Shown here one piece after another: positions 44,738-56,319 of a stretch of DNA of 64,000 nucleotides. Every line of letters begins with the position of its first letter. Position 1 is the first letter of the stretch. This stretch comes from Centrapalus pauciflorus (Eukaryota > Streptophyta > Magnoliopsida > Asterales > Asteraceae). A program made the translations under genes and the position numbers. The notes under the pieces were generated by a model. It saw only the letters and a list, made by a program, of their open reading frames with translations, did no database searches and was not told the origin of the DNA. The DNA is taken from contig JAANYP010002076.1 of NCBI GenBank assembly GCA_020465985.1, positions 62,001-126,000 of the forward strand, read 5' to 3'.

Positions 44738-45820
44738 ATTCAATTCCTTGGCCATGTTGTTTCTGGCGAAGGTATTTCCGTCGATCCTTCTAAAGTCGAG
44801 GCCGTTCAAAAATGGCAAACGCCTCGCAATGCCTCCGAAATTAGAAGTTTCCTTGGATTGGCCGGTTACTATTGGTGATTCATTAAGGACTTCTCGAAGA
44901 TTGTTGTGCCTCTCACAATGTTAACACGAAAGAATACACCTTTCGTATGGGCAGATAAACAGCAAGAGGCATTTGAAATTCTTAAACAAAAGCTTATTCA
45001 AGCGCCGCTCCTAGCCTTACCAGAAGGCAATGATGACTTTGTCGTTTATAGCGACGCATCTGGTACTGGCTTAGGATGCGTTCTAATGCAAAGGGGAAAA
45101 GTAATTGCCAACGCTTCAAGGCAATTGAAGGATTACGAGAAAAGTGCACCGACTCATGATCTTGAGTTGGCTGCCGTTACCTTTGCACTAAAGATCTGGC
45201 TTCATTATCTTTATGGGACTCGGTGTCAGCTTTACACCGATCATAAGAGTCTCAAACATCTTTTTACTCAAAAGGATCTCAATATGAAACAGCGTCGGTC
45301 CTTGGAGCTTATCAAGGACTATGATTGCGAGATCCTATATCATCCCGGCAAAGCTAATGTTGTCGCGGATGCTTTGAGTAGGAAAGTATATCCAGAAAAG
45401 TGTTGCTATGCCCTGACTCCTATTGTATTCTCTTCCGACCTTATTGAAGACATCAGATCTGCTCAAGCCGAAGCGTTGAAAGTAGAAAATATAAGTGTTG
45501 AAAATCTCAAAGGGCAGTTACAATTCCTATCTATGAATCATTTGGGACTTCAATGTCTCAAGGGAAACCGAATTTGGATTCCTAAATATGGTTCTATCCG
45601 CAACACTCTTCTATCTGAAGCCCATCAGTCCAAGTTATCTGTTCATCGTAGCAGCTCAAAGATGTATTTTGATCTGAAAGCTGACCACTGGTGGCCAGGA
45701 ATGAAAAAGGACATCGGTCGATATGTTGAAAGCTGCAGAATATGTCAGATGGTTAAGGCAGAACATCAGAAACCCTTCGGGGATATGCAACCACTGCCAG
45801 TTCCTGAGTGGAAGTAGGAG
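44738..45820 (+). pseudogene. pol: Gyp-F RT C-terminus, RNase H and integrase zinc domain
   Basis: After IQFLGHVVSG the thumb continues to GLAGYYW then TGA, where family members have RRF (two C-to-T changes at CG dinucleotides would explain this). From 44906 a 303-codon frame covers RNase H (YSDASGTGLGCVLM, DLELAAVTFAL, YTDHKSLKHLF, VADALSRKVY) and the integrase zinc site (H..H about 45620-45645, CRICQMVKAEH about 45735). It ends at TAG 45815-45817, where Gyp-B has Trp. Confidence 0.9.
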
Positions 45821-46879
45821 CATATAACAATGGACTTCATCACGAAGTTGCCGAAAACCAAGAGACAGCACGACTCCATCTGGGTAGTCGTGGACCAATT
45901 AATGAAGTCAGCTCAATTCATACCGATGAACGAGACATACTTCCTTGATAGATTGGCACAGATGTACATTACTGAAATTATTTCTCGTCACGGTGTGCCA
46001 AAGTCTATCGTATCTGATCGTGATAGTCGTTTCACATCTAGATTCTGGCAAGCTCTACAAGACGGGATGGGTACTCGGATCTCTATGAGTACTGCTTATC
46101 ATCCTAATGCAGATGGCCAGAGTGAGCGTACTATCCTTACTCTTGAAGATATGCTTCGTGCCTGTGTTCTTGATCTGGGTGGTAATTGGGATGACCACTT
46201 GCCTCTGGTCGATTTCTCATATAATAACAGTTATCATTCAACGATCAAGATGGCTCCTTTTGAAGCTTTGTACGGAAGAAAGTGCAGAACTCCCACCTGT
46301 TGGCGCGAAACAGGTGAATCACCGATAGCGGGTCCTGCCCTTCTACAGTTGACTCATGAGAAAATTCAACTCGTCAGAAGGAACATTCTAGAAGCTCAAA
46401 GCAGGCAGAAGTCATATTATGGTAATCGACACAGATCTATAAGCTTTGCAGTTAACGATTGGGTGATGGTGAAAGTATCCCCAATGAAGAATGTGGTGAG
46501 ATTCATAAAGCGAAACAAGCTAGGTCCGAGATTCATCGGCCCGTTAAAGATTGTCGAAAAGATAGGAAATCCATCTTATCGTCTTGAACTGCCAGCGGAC
46601 TTATCTGGAATACATCCTGTATTCCATGTTAGTCACTTGAGAAAGAGCTTAGCCGATGAAAGAGAAGTTCAAATACCATATGTTAACTTGCAAGTTGATG
46701 AGAAGCTTAGAGTGGTTGAAGAGCCGGAACGTATTCTGGACTCGAAGACCAAGAAGCTTAGAAATAAAGATATACAGATGGTGCTCGTCCAGTGGAAACA
46801 CCACAAGGGTTCGCATCAGTCTTGGGAATCTGAAGATGTTATGAAAGCTACTTATCCCAGTCTGTTCGAACATAGCTAA
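45821..46879 (+). pseudogene. pol: Gyp-F integrase core and chromodomain-like tail
   Basis: Open from 45830: MDFITKLPK with the first Asp, SDRDSRFTSRFWQAL with the second, NADGQSERTILTLED with the Glu, then the GPFE-like block (GPRFIGPLKIVEKIG) and the chromodomain-like LDSKTKKLRNKDIQMVLVQW / HQSWES. The preceding TAG at 45815 separates it from the upstream frame. The terminal TAA (46877-46879) overlaps the conserved hairpin. Confidence 0.92.
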
Positions 46880-46895
46880 CTTCGGGGACGAAGTT
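46878..46895 (+). other. Stop-codon hairpin of Gyp-F
   Basis: AACTTCG-GGGA-CGAAGTT, 7-bp stem, 4-nt loop, starting at the second base of the pol stop TAA; 21 nt before the 3' LTR. Confidence 0.85.
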
Positions 46896-46916
46896 TGTGC
46901 GTGGTGGAGCCCATTC

Positions 46917-49345
46917 TGTAACAACCTAACTTTTAGCCAAACATGTAATAATTGATTTTGAGATAATAATGTAATTTTATTACGTTATTTATGTTGCAAT
47001 TTATTTAACTATGAAACTATAAAATTAAATTATATTTATGTTATGAATTATTAAAGATGATTAAATTAAAAGAGATATAAGATACAAAAGTTTAGTGGGT
47101 TAAATTCAAATATGACCAATTTGATATATAAAAACAAAAATTAATGATCATTTAAGATCATTTACACCAAAACACACACACTCTCTCTCTAATATCTCTC
47201 TAAGCCTACGGCTTCTCAACAAAAATCATCAAGAATTATCATAAATTGCAATCAATTGAAGATTCAAGACAAGTGAAGTTACAGTTATCATCAATCAATT
47301 GGAATCAACAAAGATTAGAGGTAATTTCTTGATTAAAACTTGATTTATTATGAGCATTGATTCGGTTTTATTAAAAACCGAAACCAAAGATTTAAAATAT
47401 GAAATTTGATGTTTGCATGTGTAAGATTTTAGTAGATGATCATGTAATGAAGTTAATAAATCTTAAAGAAACAGAAATTATGAGTTGGATTGTCCAAAAT
47501 GAATATAAATCTGAGTTTTTGAAGAAATAAGTGTTCTTGACAAAAATGGTCATTTTTGGATGATCTTGATCATATTATGATGTTATTAATAGGGAAAATA
47601 GTATAAAATTTACCCAAATATGATAATATATCAACATATTACATTGCATGTCAATTATAAATGAGTTTAGTGAAATTTGATAAAAAATCCGTATGAAAAT
47701 AAGTTTGAACATGAAGAACAAATTCTGGAAATTATGAACATGAAGGATCCGAATTCGGTTAAGTCCGAATTTGGATGTAAGTCCATTTCGGATGAAACCA
47801 TTTTCGGATAGTCCTAATTCGGTTCAAATGTCCCGTTTCGGATCCCATATTTCGGACCTATGCTTCGGATCTTGTTTGATCCGAAATCAATTGTTATATT
47901 TCGGATGGTCACTTCGGTTAGTACTAGTTCGGGTTGGTCATTGGTCCGAATCCGGGTGACTGATCCGGATTAGTCCGAATCCAGGTGCCTGATCCGGATA
48001 AATCCAAATCCGACTGATCCGAATCCGGGAGATCCAAAACCAAATACTTTATTTTGATAAGAACTAAAGGTCAACAAAGCAACATGATATATATTTATAT
48101 ATATATATATATATATATATCTTTTGAGAATTCAATGAAACCAAGGAAATGAACAAATGAAAAGATTAATGAGTTATCAGTTATCAGAATCAAATAAAAT
48201 AAAGATAAAAGATGATGATATTGACATAAGATTTATATGATATAATTCTGGACAGGTTCAGTGAAATTCTGAACATTTATTTAAAGATTTAAAAGCGGGT
48301 CAAAGATTTGTATTGACAGAGAACAGATTGACAAAGATAAAATCCTGAGATAACTCAGGTGGCAGATTTTACATCTGTTTGATAAAGACCCCAGACCTGT
48401 GAGTTATAGATATTCAGATTTAACATGCTTGAATTTCCGGTTGAGACATATTGTTGATGTTAGATTTATTTGACATTCATATTATCAGCTGGATTGTGAC
48501 CTGTGCATACCATGGTTGGGTGTTGCCTAGTGGATCATGATAGCTATTTGACTTATCACTTCATATGATATTGCATTTACAGTTCATTTCTGACATTGCT
48601 TTGAGATTATTGCTATCATGACTTGATTACGTATGCTTCATCATTGCATATAACTTGACATATTGATTCAGCTTGATTAGCCTTGTTGGTCTATTGTTCT
48701 AGACCTGGCTATTTCACCAGTTCTATTGAATTTGGTAATGACCTCCGATGTTCCGCCACGTTGATTTACTGGTAGCTAGCCCATTATGTGGCTAATCCCC
48801 ACGATTTAAGCGTGAGCGTGGCTTGAGCATCATCCGACTCTATGACTTCTATGTCTCAATCATGAGTGGCTGTAGCGGCAGCCTTGACATATCACGCTAG
48901 ACTTATGATGATCCGCTTGACCATGCATTTTAATTTGAAAATCTATTTACTCACTAAGCATTGCTTACAGTTGCTACATTAACATTTTAAAGGAAAAGAT
49001 AAAGGAAAGTCACCTGCCGGACCTAGTAAATAGGTCATACAAGAATCAAGTGAAGTTTTTCATAGACCTCCACTCAGCAAACCATTTTGGTACACATTGG
49101 ATGATGATATTGTGGTGTTCTGGGTAGATTTATCTTGACTGTGTGATGACATGAACTAGATTAGATAGTACCCTTTATAAGTTTAATTTAAAAACCGTAA
49201 ACTGTATTAAACTTAATCCTAATATGTTTGTGCTGTAATTTTATAATTCCGCAATATATTACTCTATCTTAGTTATGGTTGATATCGTATTGCATGATGT
49301 GGGACCTAGACTCTGAGGACTGCCCCGTAAGGGGAGGTCTTCACA
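46917..49345 (+). repeat. 3' LTR of Gyp-F
   Basis: 2429 bp, TGTAACAACC to GGTCTTCACA, followed by GAAAG. Longer than the 5' LTR chiefly through an expanded AT tract (about 48088-48120) and short indels. The TCCGAA array is at 47745-48034. Confidence 0.96.
47745..48034. repeat. TCCGAA / TTCGGA motif array in Gyp-F 3' LTR
   Basis: Same array as 40428-40718 with a few substitutions, some destroying CG positions. Confidence 0.85.
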
Positions 49346-49350
49346 GAAAG

Positions 49351-51049
49351 TGAACCTACACTCAGGATTCACAAATATCAGCCACTTAGCCAGATCATGG
49401 GAGATCCAAGCACACCTGTGCAGACAAGGAACATGATCCACAAGGAAACAATTGTTTCTGAAGAAGAAGTGTCTGAATTTAGTTTAGCTACATTTGAACA
49501 TGCCAGTTTCATGTGACAGCTAGAACCAAAGAAGGCAACTGAGGCACTGAAGGATCCATCCTGTATTAAAGCCATGCAAGTAGAGCTACTACATTTCAAG
49601 ATTCAGAATGTGTGGCAACTGGTTGAATTGCCTAAAGGGAAGTGGGCAATTGGTACAAGATGGGTATTCAGGAACAAAAAGGATGAAAGAGGCATAGTGC
49701 TCAAGAACAAAGAAAGGCTAGTAGCTCAAGGATGTACTCAAGAAGATGGAATAGACTATGATGATGTCTTTGCTCAAGTAGCAAGGATTGAAGCTATCAG
49801 ACTGTTCTTAGCCTATGCAAGCTACAAAGGGTTCAAAGTATATCAAATGGATATAAAGTCTGCATTCCTATATGGTACAATTCATGAGGAGGTATATGTG
49901 TGTCAACCTCCTGGGTTTGAAGACTACAAGTATCCTGACAGAGTCTAGAAGTTAGATAAAGCACTCTATGGGTTACATCAAGCCCCTAGAGCATGGTACG
50001 AAACTCTGTCTTCCTACTTGCTGCAGAATGGGTTCAGGAGAGGTACTTTAGACAAAACATTGTTCACAAAGTCTATCAAAACAGAGATCTTACTTGTTCA
50101 GATCTATGTTGATTATATCATATTTGGATCAACCAATGACATACTTTGCAAGGGCTTTGAGACTTCGATGCACAAGAAGTTTCAGATGAATTCAATGGGA
50201 GAATTAACTTTTTTTCTAGGATTGCAAGTCAAGCAGAAGCCAACTGGTTTCTTCATTAGTCAGTCAAAGTATGTGAATGACATTCTGGAGAAGTTTTGGT
50301 ACAAGGATACAAAGATTGCAAGCACTCCAATGGACACTCACAAGCAGCTTGAAGCAGATAAAGAAGGACCGGAAGTGGACATACATTTGAATAGATCTAT
50401 GATAGGTTCACTTATGTATCTAACATCTTCTAAACCTGATATAATGTTTGTTGTTTTTGTTTGTGTCAGGTTCCATTGTGCTCCAAAGTAATCACACCTG
50501 TTTGCTGTTTTGAGTATCTTTAGATATCTAAAAGGCCAACCCAAATTGTGCCTATGGTATCCTAGGGATTCTCCTCTTGAATTAATAACATATTCTGAAA
50601 GTGACTATGGAGGATGCTATATAGACAGGAAGTCAACAACTGGAGGATGTCAAAATCTAGGAGCAAGACTAGTCTCTAGGCATAGCAAGAAGCAGACCAC
50701 AGTATCGACATCATCCACTGATGCAGAATATGTTGCAGCTGCTAGCTGTTGCTCTCTGGTTATGTGGATTCAGAACCAACTAAGAGACTATGGTATGAAC
50801 TTTCTATCTGCTCCTATCTATATTGAAAATTCAAGTGCAATAAGTATTGTACAAAATCCAGTAAAGGTTCCCAAAACTAAGCATATAGATATTATATTTC
50901 ATTTTATAAGGGATTGTAATGAAAAGTAGTTAAATCAAGTTGCCAAAATTCATACCGATGATCAGTTAGCAGATCTTTTTACTAAACCTTTTGATGTAGG
51001 AAGATTCACTTTTCTGGTTTCAAATATTGGTATGGTAAACATGGATTAA
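49351..51049 (+). pseudogene. pol: SIRE-E reverse transcriptase and RNase H remnant
   Basis: Resumes in frame after Gyp-F. 49574-49948 has WQLVELPKGKWAIGTRWVFRNK and MDIKSAFLYGTIHEEVYVCQ; a TAG replaces a residue after PDRV. 50018-50491 carries the catalytic box as YVDYIIFG (second Asp of YVDD changed to Tyr). 50510-50929 is RNase H (SESDYGGCYIDRKSTTGG, TDAEYVAAASCC) with a stop before the tail LADLFTKPFDVGRF, which ends with TAA at 51047-51049. Catalysis is lost. Confidence 0.9.
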
Positions 51050-51410
51050 TCTCTCTTGTAAATTGTGAAAATTCTTTGTATTATGTGTTTAGTTAAGAGG
51101 GAGACACCGTTCAAATAAAAATTGCTCTGTTTATAACTAACAGCTTGAGAATATTCTCAACCTGCTAGTGTATTTTCTCGAACTGTTAGTTGTTTTCACT
51201 TGATCTGTTAGGTGTGCAGGGCATTTCAGTCATTTCCAAGGAGTTTGAATGTGGGAATAGATATTTTAAACCCAAAACTCTTAAAAGTTCCAGTTTCGTT
51301 CAATTACAACTACCAGTTTCACAATATGAAACCAGAGCTCTCAAATTCCCTCTCTTCACGAAACCCTACTCTTCAAGCAAAACCCTAAATCTTTTCGTTC
51401 TTGAGCAACA
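51050..51410 (+). other. Short noncoding stretch between pol and ORF3 of SIRE-E
   Basis: About 360 bp with four AGCTTGAG / CTGCTAG / CTGTTAG motifs (51141-51210), the same word repeated in the LTR, and a TGTGCAG at 51213-51219. Much shorter than the 2.2-kb counterpart in SIRE-A. A 51190-51453 frame overlaps ORF3 and has no domain. Confidence 0.5.
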
Positions 51411-52676
51411 ATGGACTTCGTTAAAGAACACAACTGCCTTCCTTACACCCTAAAGCATGCAGAACTGCAACCATTTCATGAGATGATGGACTTTCTCCGC
51501 AGTTCATCTATCCGCTACGCTCTTACAGTAAACCCTACAATTTATGTATCGCACATAGAGCAGTTCTGGAACAACGCATGTCTAAACATAAATAATGGAG
51601 TCACTTCTCTTGTGTCTACCATCGATGGTCAATCAGTCACAATCTCTGAGGACTCCATTCGACAGCACTTGCAACTGCAAGATGCTGAAGGTATAAATGA
51701 TCTTCCTTTAACTCCTATGCGTGAAGGTTTATTTGAGATAGGGTATAGGGGACCAGTGGATACATTTACATTTTTCAAAGCAAACTTTGGCCCCAAATGG
51801 AAATACCTTATCCATATTGTTCAGCAATGTCAAGTTTCTATGGGAGATGGTGAAAGCCTTAGTGACTATCTTCATGGGTTTGTTGTCAAAGAGGGACAAA
51901 AGAAGAGGAAAAGGCCAACAGGGCATTCGAAGGCAGAGCACAAAAGATTTCTAATTAATTGGCAAGTACATTCTGCACACTCTAGAGTTCTAAGGGCTAT
52001 TGCAGAGTCATGGACTACAGAGAAACTTCAGGCTTTGTATGATGAAGCCACTGCCAAAGCCAAAGCCCCTGAACAGGTCAAAGAACCTTCTTAAATTGTT
52101 GATGTGCCTCAACCAGAAGAAATTTTTCAAGCAAAGTTTGATAAAGTAAAGAAGGTTATTTTTGAACAGCAAATGTAGAAGGCCATGGAGATAGAGAAAG
52201 CCATGGATAAGCATGACTTTTCCAAACCACCAGTTGTTTTATGGTATGCCAAGTCAATGGATAACATTGACCTGGCACATCATTTTGTGGTCAAAAGAGA
52301 AGTTGGTCAAGATGAAGAATATAATAACCTGTTTCAAATTGTTTAAATGATGACTAGGGAAGAGCTGACTCAGATGTACAATATTGAGAAGGCTAGTCAC
52401 TCTAGATCTCCAATTGTATGGGTTCAGAACTTTATGACAGGTCTTCAAAGCATCATGGAACCAGTAACTTCAAGATCAGAAATAGAGGCTGCCAAGGAGA
52501 TGAAGATTGTACAGGTTGATCTATATAAAAAATCCATGACATGTAGACTCAAACTGGCAAATGGATCCAGCAGGTTCTATGCTATTGAATTTCTTGACCT
52601 TCCAAAAGAGTGGCTACATAAGATGATTTCAGTGAAGACAAATGGTGATAATGAAGAGTTGAAAGAAACTTCATAA
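51411..52676 (+). pseudogene. Third ORF (env position) of SIRE-E, three in-frame stops
   Basis: ATG at 51411 opens 227 codons to a TAA (52092-52094); the same frame continues through a TAG near 52176 and a TAA near 52344 to a final TAA at 52674-52676, 421 codons in all. The N-terminal 150 residues are homologous to the SIRE-A third ORF (FHEMMDFLRSSSIRYAL, SIRQHLQLQDAEG, WKYLIHIVQQC). The middle is basic (GQKKRKRPTGHSKAEHK) and the C-terminal part LDLPKEWLHKMIS is new. No signal peptide or clear membrane segment is visible. Function unknown; homologues in daisy-family genomes are recalled, not checked. Confidence 0.8.
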
Positions 52677-52829
52677 AGGCTCTAAGGCAGAAACTTGCAC
52701 AACTGTAAATATGTAAGTTTTTGGATGCCTTAGTTTGTACATAACAGTTTTACTTTGTAAATATTTCCTTATTTTTGAACCTGTAAAGAAACTTAAAGTC
52801 TTAGTTAAGAATTTAAGATATGGGTAGAT

Positions 52830-53468
52830 TGTTGGGAAATAAACTAAGTATATCAAGCTGTTAGTTAGGATTTCTCAAACTGTTAGTAGTATTTTTGTGT
52901 AATTACAAAGTTCACGCTGCTAGTTCAAGAATCTCGAGGTGCTAGTTTAAAATGTTCAAGCTGCTAGAGATAAAGTTCAAGCTGCTTCATGAGATGATAA
53001 CAGAATGTGCTATAATCACGAAGTGATAAAAATATCAAGATTTAAGATCTTCTGAAGATATCTACTCAAGGGAAATCGTAGTTTGTTAAGGAAACAAATC
53101 AGAAGGTTATAAATAGAGATAGACTAGGTCTTTCTAATGAAATCGGTGCTCAGTAATGGAAATTGTAATTCGTATTCTGTTTAAGTTTTCTCAAGCCTCT
53201 ACGGTTGTAAAACCATAAGAACAATCTGTGTTCTTCGTCTAATCAAACAGATTAGAGGTTCTTGTAATCAGTGGTTATCAATACAAGAGGCCTTGATATT
53301 AATAGTGTTTCTGTCTTACTTATTCTGTTCTTATTGTTCTGAAAGTTTTCTTAAAACAATTAAGTGTTATTCCGCAAACTTCTTAATTGGACTTTGATTC
53401 AAAACAAGATTATTAGTTTAACTCTGATTTATTCAAACTAGTTAATCTTTGGAAATTTGATCCTGTCA
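52830..53468 (+). repeat. 3' LTR of SIRE-E
   Basis: 639 bp, TGTTGGGAAATAAAC to TTTGATCCTGTCA, followed by TATCT. The preceding purine-rich AAGATATGGGTAGAT is the likely polypurine tract. Confidence 0.95.
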
Positions 53469-53473
53469 TATCT

Positions 53474-55003
53474 CAAAATTTAAAACTGCTAAAGAAGTTT
53501 GTGATACATTAAAGACAAGACACATTGGAGTAGAACGTGTCCAACAAGCTTGGCTACAAACACTTAAAACAGAATTTGAGATGTTGTATATGAAAGAAAA
53601 TGAGACAATGGACTCATTCATCACGAGGATGACAAGTCTTACTAATAAGGCAGCAAGCCTAGGGTTAACATATAAAGACCCAGTACTCGTTAGAAAATTA
53701 TTAAACGCAGTACCAGACAAGTTTCAACAGATAGTTTCATCTATAGAACAATACACAGACCTAGACACAATGAACTTAGATGAAGCTGTTGGCAGACTAA
53801 AAACTTTTGAAGAGAGACTGAAACTCAAAATAGATAAACATGTGGATAATCAAGAGAACTTGATGTTCACACAACACGTAGGAAGAAATCAACAATTTAG
53901 AGGACGTGGTTGTAATAGATTCAACCATACACGAGGTCAAGAAAGTAATAGATTCAAATTAGAAAGAAAGAATCATGAACGCTCACATTATAATTTAAAG
54001 AAAGACTACAATAGCAACACAAATAAATTCACTCCTGACATGTGTAGAATTCAATGCTATAAATGTATGAAAAATGGACATTATGCATCCAAATGTCCAC
54101 AGATAGGTCAAAACAATAAACAGTCAAACCTAATAGAAGAAGACTCAGAACCAACATTGCTTATGACAACCATAGAAGAACACCAACAAGTTCTATTAAA
54201 TGAAGATAACTTAGAACCAAGATGGTTACCAATAAACAATGAAAATACATGGTTCTTAGATAATGGAGCTAGTAACCATATGACAGGAATTAAGAATCTT
54301 TTCAAAGAACTCAATGAAATGATTACTAGTGAAGTACGATTCGGAGATGGGTCATACATAGAGATCAAAGGGAAAGGATCAATACTTTTAGAATCTAAGA
54401 ATATGGAACAACGTATAATATCACAAGTATATTATATACCAAACCTTACTAGCAATATATCGAGTTTAAACAACTCACAGAAAATGGATGCAGAGTAGTA
54501 ATGGATTAATACACTTATACGATTCAAACAATAAAACATTGTTAAGAGTAAAACGATCAAAGAATAGCCTATATAAAGCACACCTAAGACTAGGAAAACA
54601 TGTATTCCTGTTAAGCAACCTACAAGATGAAACATGGCTTTGACATGCAAGATTAGGCCACTTGAACTTTAACTCCCTAAAGTCAATGGTATCAAAGAGT
54701 TTAGTTCAAGGAATACCCAATATTAAAAATACTACAAGTATATGTGATATATGCTTGAAAGGAAATCATAGCAGAACTTCATTTCCACAACAAACCCTGG
54801 CAAGATCAGAAATACCATTAGAGTTAGTCTATGGTGATTTGTGTGGTCCTATATCACCACCTACACCATCAGGAAAGAGATACATATTTATACTAGTAGA
54901 TGACTACTCAAGATATATGTGGGAATATTTTCAAAGTTCAAATGATGAAGCACTTGAATTCTATAAGGAATTCAAATCAAAGGAACTAAAGACTATGGAA
55001 TAA
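53474..55003 (+). pseudogene. gag-pol: Cop-D gag, protease and integrase start
   Basis: Continues the gag begun at 34165: LKTRHIGVERVQQAWL, MLYMKENETMDSFITRM, a CCHC knuckle CYKCMKNGHYASKC near 54057, and the protease motif TWFLDNGASNHMTG near 54250 (D-N-G where most copies have D-S-G). Stops near 54498 and 54643 precede 54662-55003 with the gag-pre-integrase zinc site and the first integrase Asp (VYGDLCGPISPP). Integrase then ends abruptly after about 60 residues at KSKELKTME, where an internal deletion joins it to RNase H. Confidence 0.88.
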
Positions 55004-55510
55004 CTTATGGATTCATAAGAGGAAATAACATTGAAGGTTATAGCGACAGTAGCTATGGCATTAACACACAAGAAGGTAAAGGTACAACAGGAATAGTTTA
55101 TAATTTTGGAAACTCACCTATTAGTTGGACTACTCAGAAACAAGGAACAGTTGCATTATCATCATATGAATCAGAGTTCATTGCAGCTACAGCAGCAGCA
55201 ACTCAAGCAATATGGTGAAAGAGAGTAAGAGACTACTCAACAATATTACCAATACTGAAGAGCAAAAGATCAAAATTTATGTTGATAACAAGTCAGTATT
55301 TACTCTAATGAAGAATCCAATATTACATTGAAGAAGTAAACACATTGACACCAAGTACCACTTTATCAGAGAATGTGTTGAAAAGGAAGATTTGATTGTC
55401 AAGCATATCAGTGGAGAAAGACAATGAGCCGACATAAGCACTTCCAAGAATAAAGTTTGTCACAATGAGACAACTACTTGGAGTTAAGACATGACAAAGA
55501 ACAATCAACA
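55004..55510 (+). pseudogene. pol: Cop-D RNase H remnant after an internal deletion
   Basis: Reads GNNIEGYSDSSYG, GIVYNFGNSPISWTTQKQ and VALSSYESEFIAATAAATQA, the copia RNase H core, then frames are lost. The rest of integrase and the entire RT are absent between 55003 and 55020. The sequence TATGGA occurs on both sides of the joint, a possible deletion footprint. The polypurine tract follows at 55511-55523. Confidence 0.85.
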
Positions 55511-55523
55511 TTAAGGGGGAGAA

Positions 55524-55836
55524 TAATGAATTAATCATGAATGTTAGGTTGAATATGTAAAATAGATTAGTTAATGTATTGATTATGTAATTATAGAAAG
55601 TGCAAGGACCAAATAGCACTTAGTTAAAACCGAAAGGGTGTGTCTATTCGAAAAGACATAACCGTTCATGAAGAGGTTCCATGAAGAGTTGTAACCTTTC
55701 ATCGCGCCTCTTAGATTAGTATAAATAGAAACCTTATTCAAGATTGTAAATCGTGTGAATTCAGTTTGATTAATTTGATTATTGCAAGATCTTGTGCAAA
55801 GTTTTATTAGCATTTATACGGATCCTTTTCCCAACA
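55524..55836 (+). repeat. 3' LTR of Cop-D
   Basis: 313 bp, TAATGAATTAATC to TTTTCCCAACA (first TG changed to TA), followed by target duplication ATAAC. Confidence 0.94.
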
Positions 55837-55841
55837 ATAAC

Positions 55842-56319
55842 CTAGTACCTTGCACGATGTCTGGCCAGATGCCTGGTTGGTCATCCTTAATGATGGGGTC
55901 TCGATCCATTGAGTCCTGCAATAATGCATACTTTGGTTTCAACACCAGCTTCAAGGTATGTGTCAGCTCTGTGCTTGCCAAATGCCAACAAATAACAACA
56001 AACGACAATGCATAGAGTTGGATTGCTAATTTTTTGATTTTCATCCATTGGGTACATTATGGTTAATGGTATATCAATTGAATCTACGACTATCAAGGGG
56101 TTTGATCATCCTCTCTTGCTGCTGTGAACTTTGCACTTTCCATGAAAGCAATCCAGTTTTTGCTAATTAATTTTTAGATACTTTTAGCTAGTAATTCTTC
56201 AGTTCATTCAACTATAATAAATTTTTGTATTGTGGTCTAGCAATATTCCGAATTCCATCTTTCATGCATATAAATAAATTACCATCTCATCTCAATTTAG
56301 AGGATGGTTTTTTGCTTCT
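55842..56319. other. Unique DNA right of Cop-D; possible exon on either strand
   Basis: Continues the 31704-32420 segment. The minus strand at about 55855-55962 reads LKPKYALLQDSMDRDPIIKD and onward, bounded by an acceptor-like CAG near 55965 and a donor-like CAAG/GTACTAG near 55850. The plus strand reads MSGQMPGWSSLMMGSRSIES with a donor-like AAG/GTATGTG at about 55956. I cannot decide between them and recognise neither. The rest is AT-rich. Confidence 0.3.

Larger units (their letters stand above)
39629..49345 (+). mobile_element. Gyp-F: Tekay-like gypsy chromovirus, 9.7 kb
   Basis: LTRs 39629-42016 and 46917-49345 are flanked by target duplication GAAAG (39624-39628 and 49346-49350). Same lineage as Gyp-B (gag, three knuckles, pol order, tail hairpin), but with longer, different LTRs. 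Many nonsense changes and an 85-nt intron-like insert disrupt coding. LTRs differ by a few percent. Confidence 0.97.
34421..53468 (+). mobile_element. SIRE-E: Sirevirus-like Ty1/copia element, degraded, containing Gyp-F
   Basis: LTRs 34421-35048 and 52830-53468 are flanked by target duplication TATCT (34416-34420 and 53469-53473). Order is PBS, gag, protease-integrase, RT-RNase H, third ORF. LTRs differ by roughly 5% including an 11-bp indel, so it is older than Gyp-B. Frames carry many stops and shifts. Gyp-F inserted between integrase and RT. Confidence 0.96.
32421..55836 (+). mobile_element. Cop-D: Ty1/copia element with internal deletion, containing SIRE-E
   Basis: LTRs 32421-32746 and 55524-55836 are flanked by a perfect 5-bp target duplication ATAAC (32416-32420 and 55837-55841). 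The polypurine tract AAGGGGGAGAA precedes the 3' LTR. The gag frame is split at 34420 by SIRE-E and resumes at 53474. Most of integrase and RT is missing, so its own sequence is only about 4.3 kb. Confidence 0.95.

Noticed and set aside
51190..51453. 87-codon plus frame before SIRE-E ORF3
   Set aside because: Out of frame with ORF3, no domain, and covers the motif-rich untranslated stretch.
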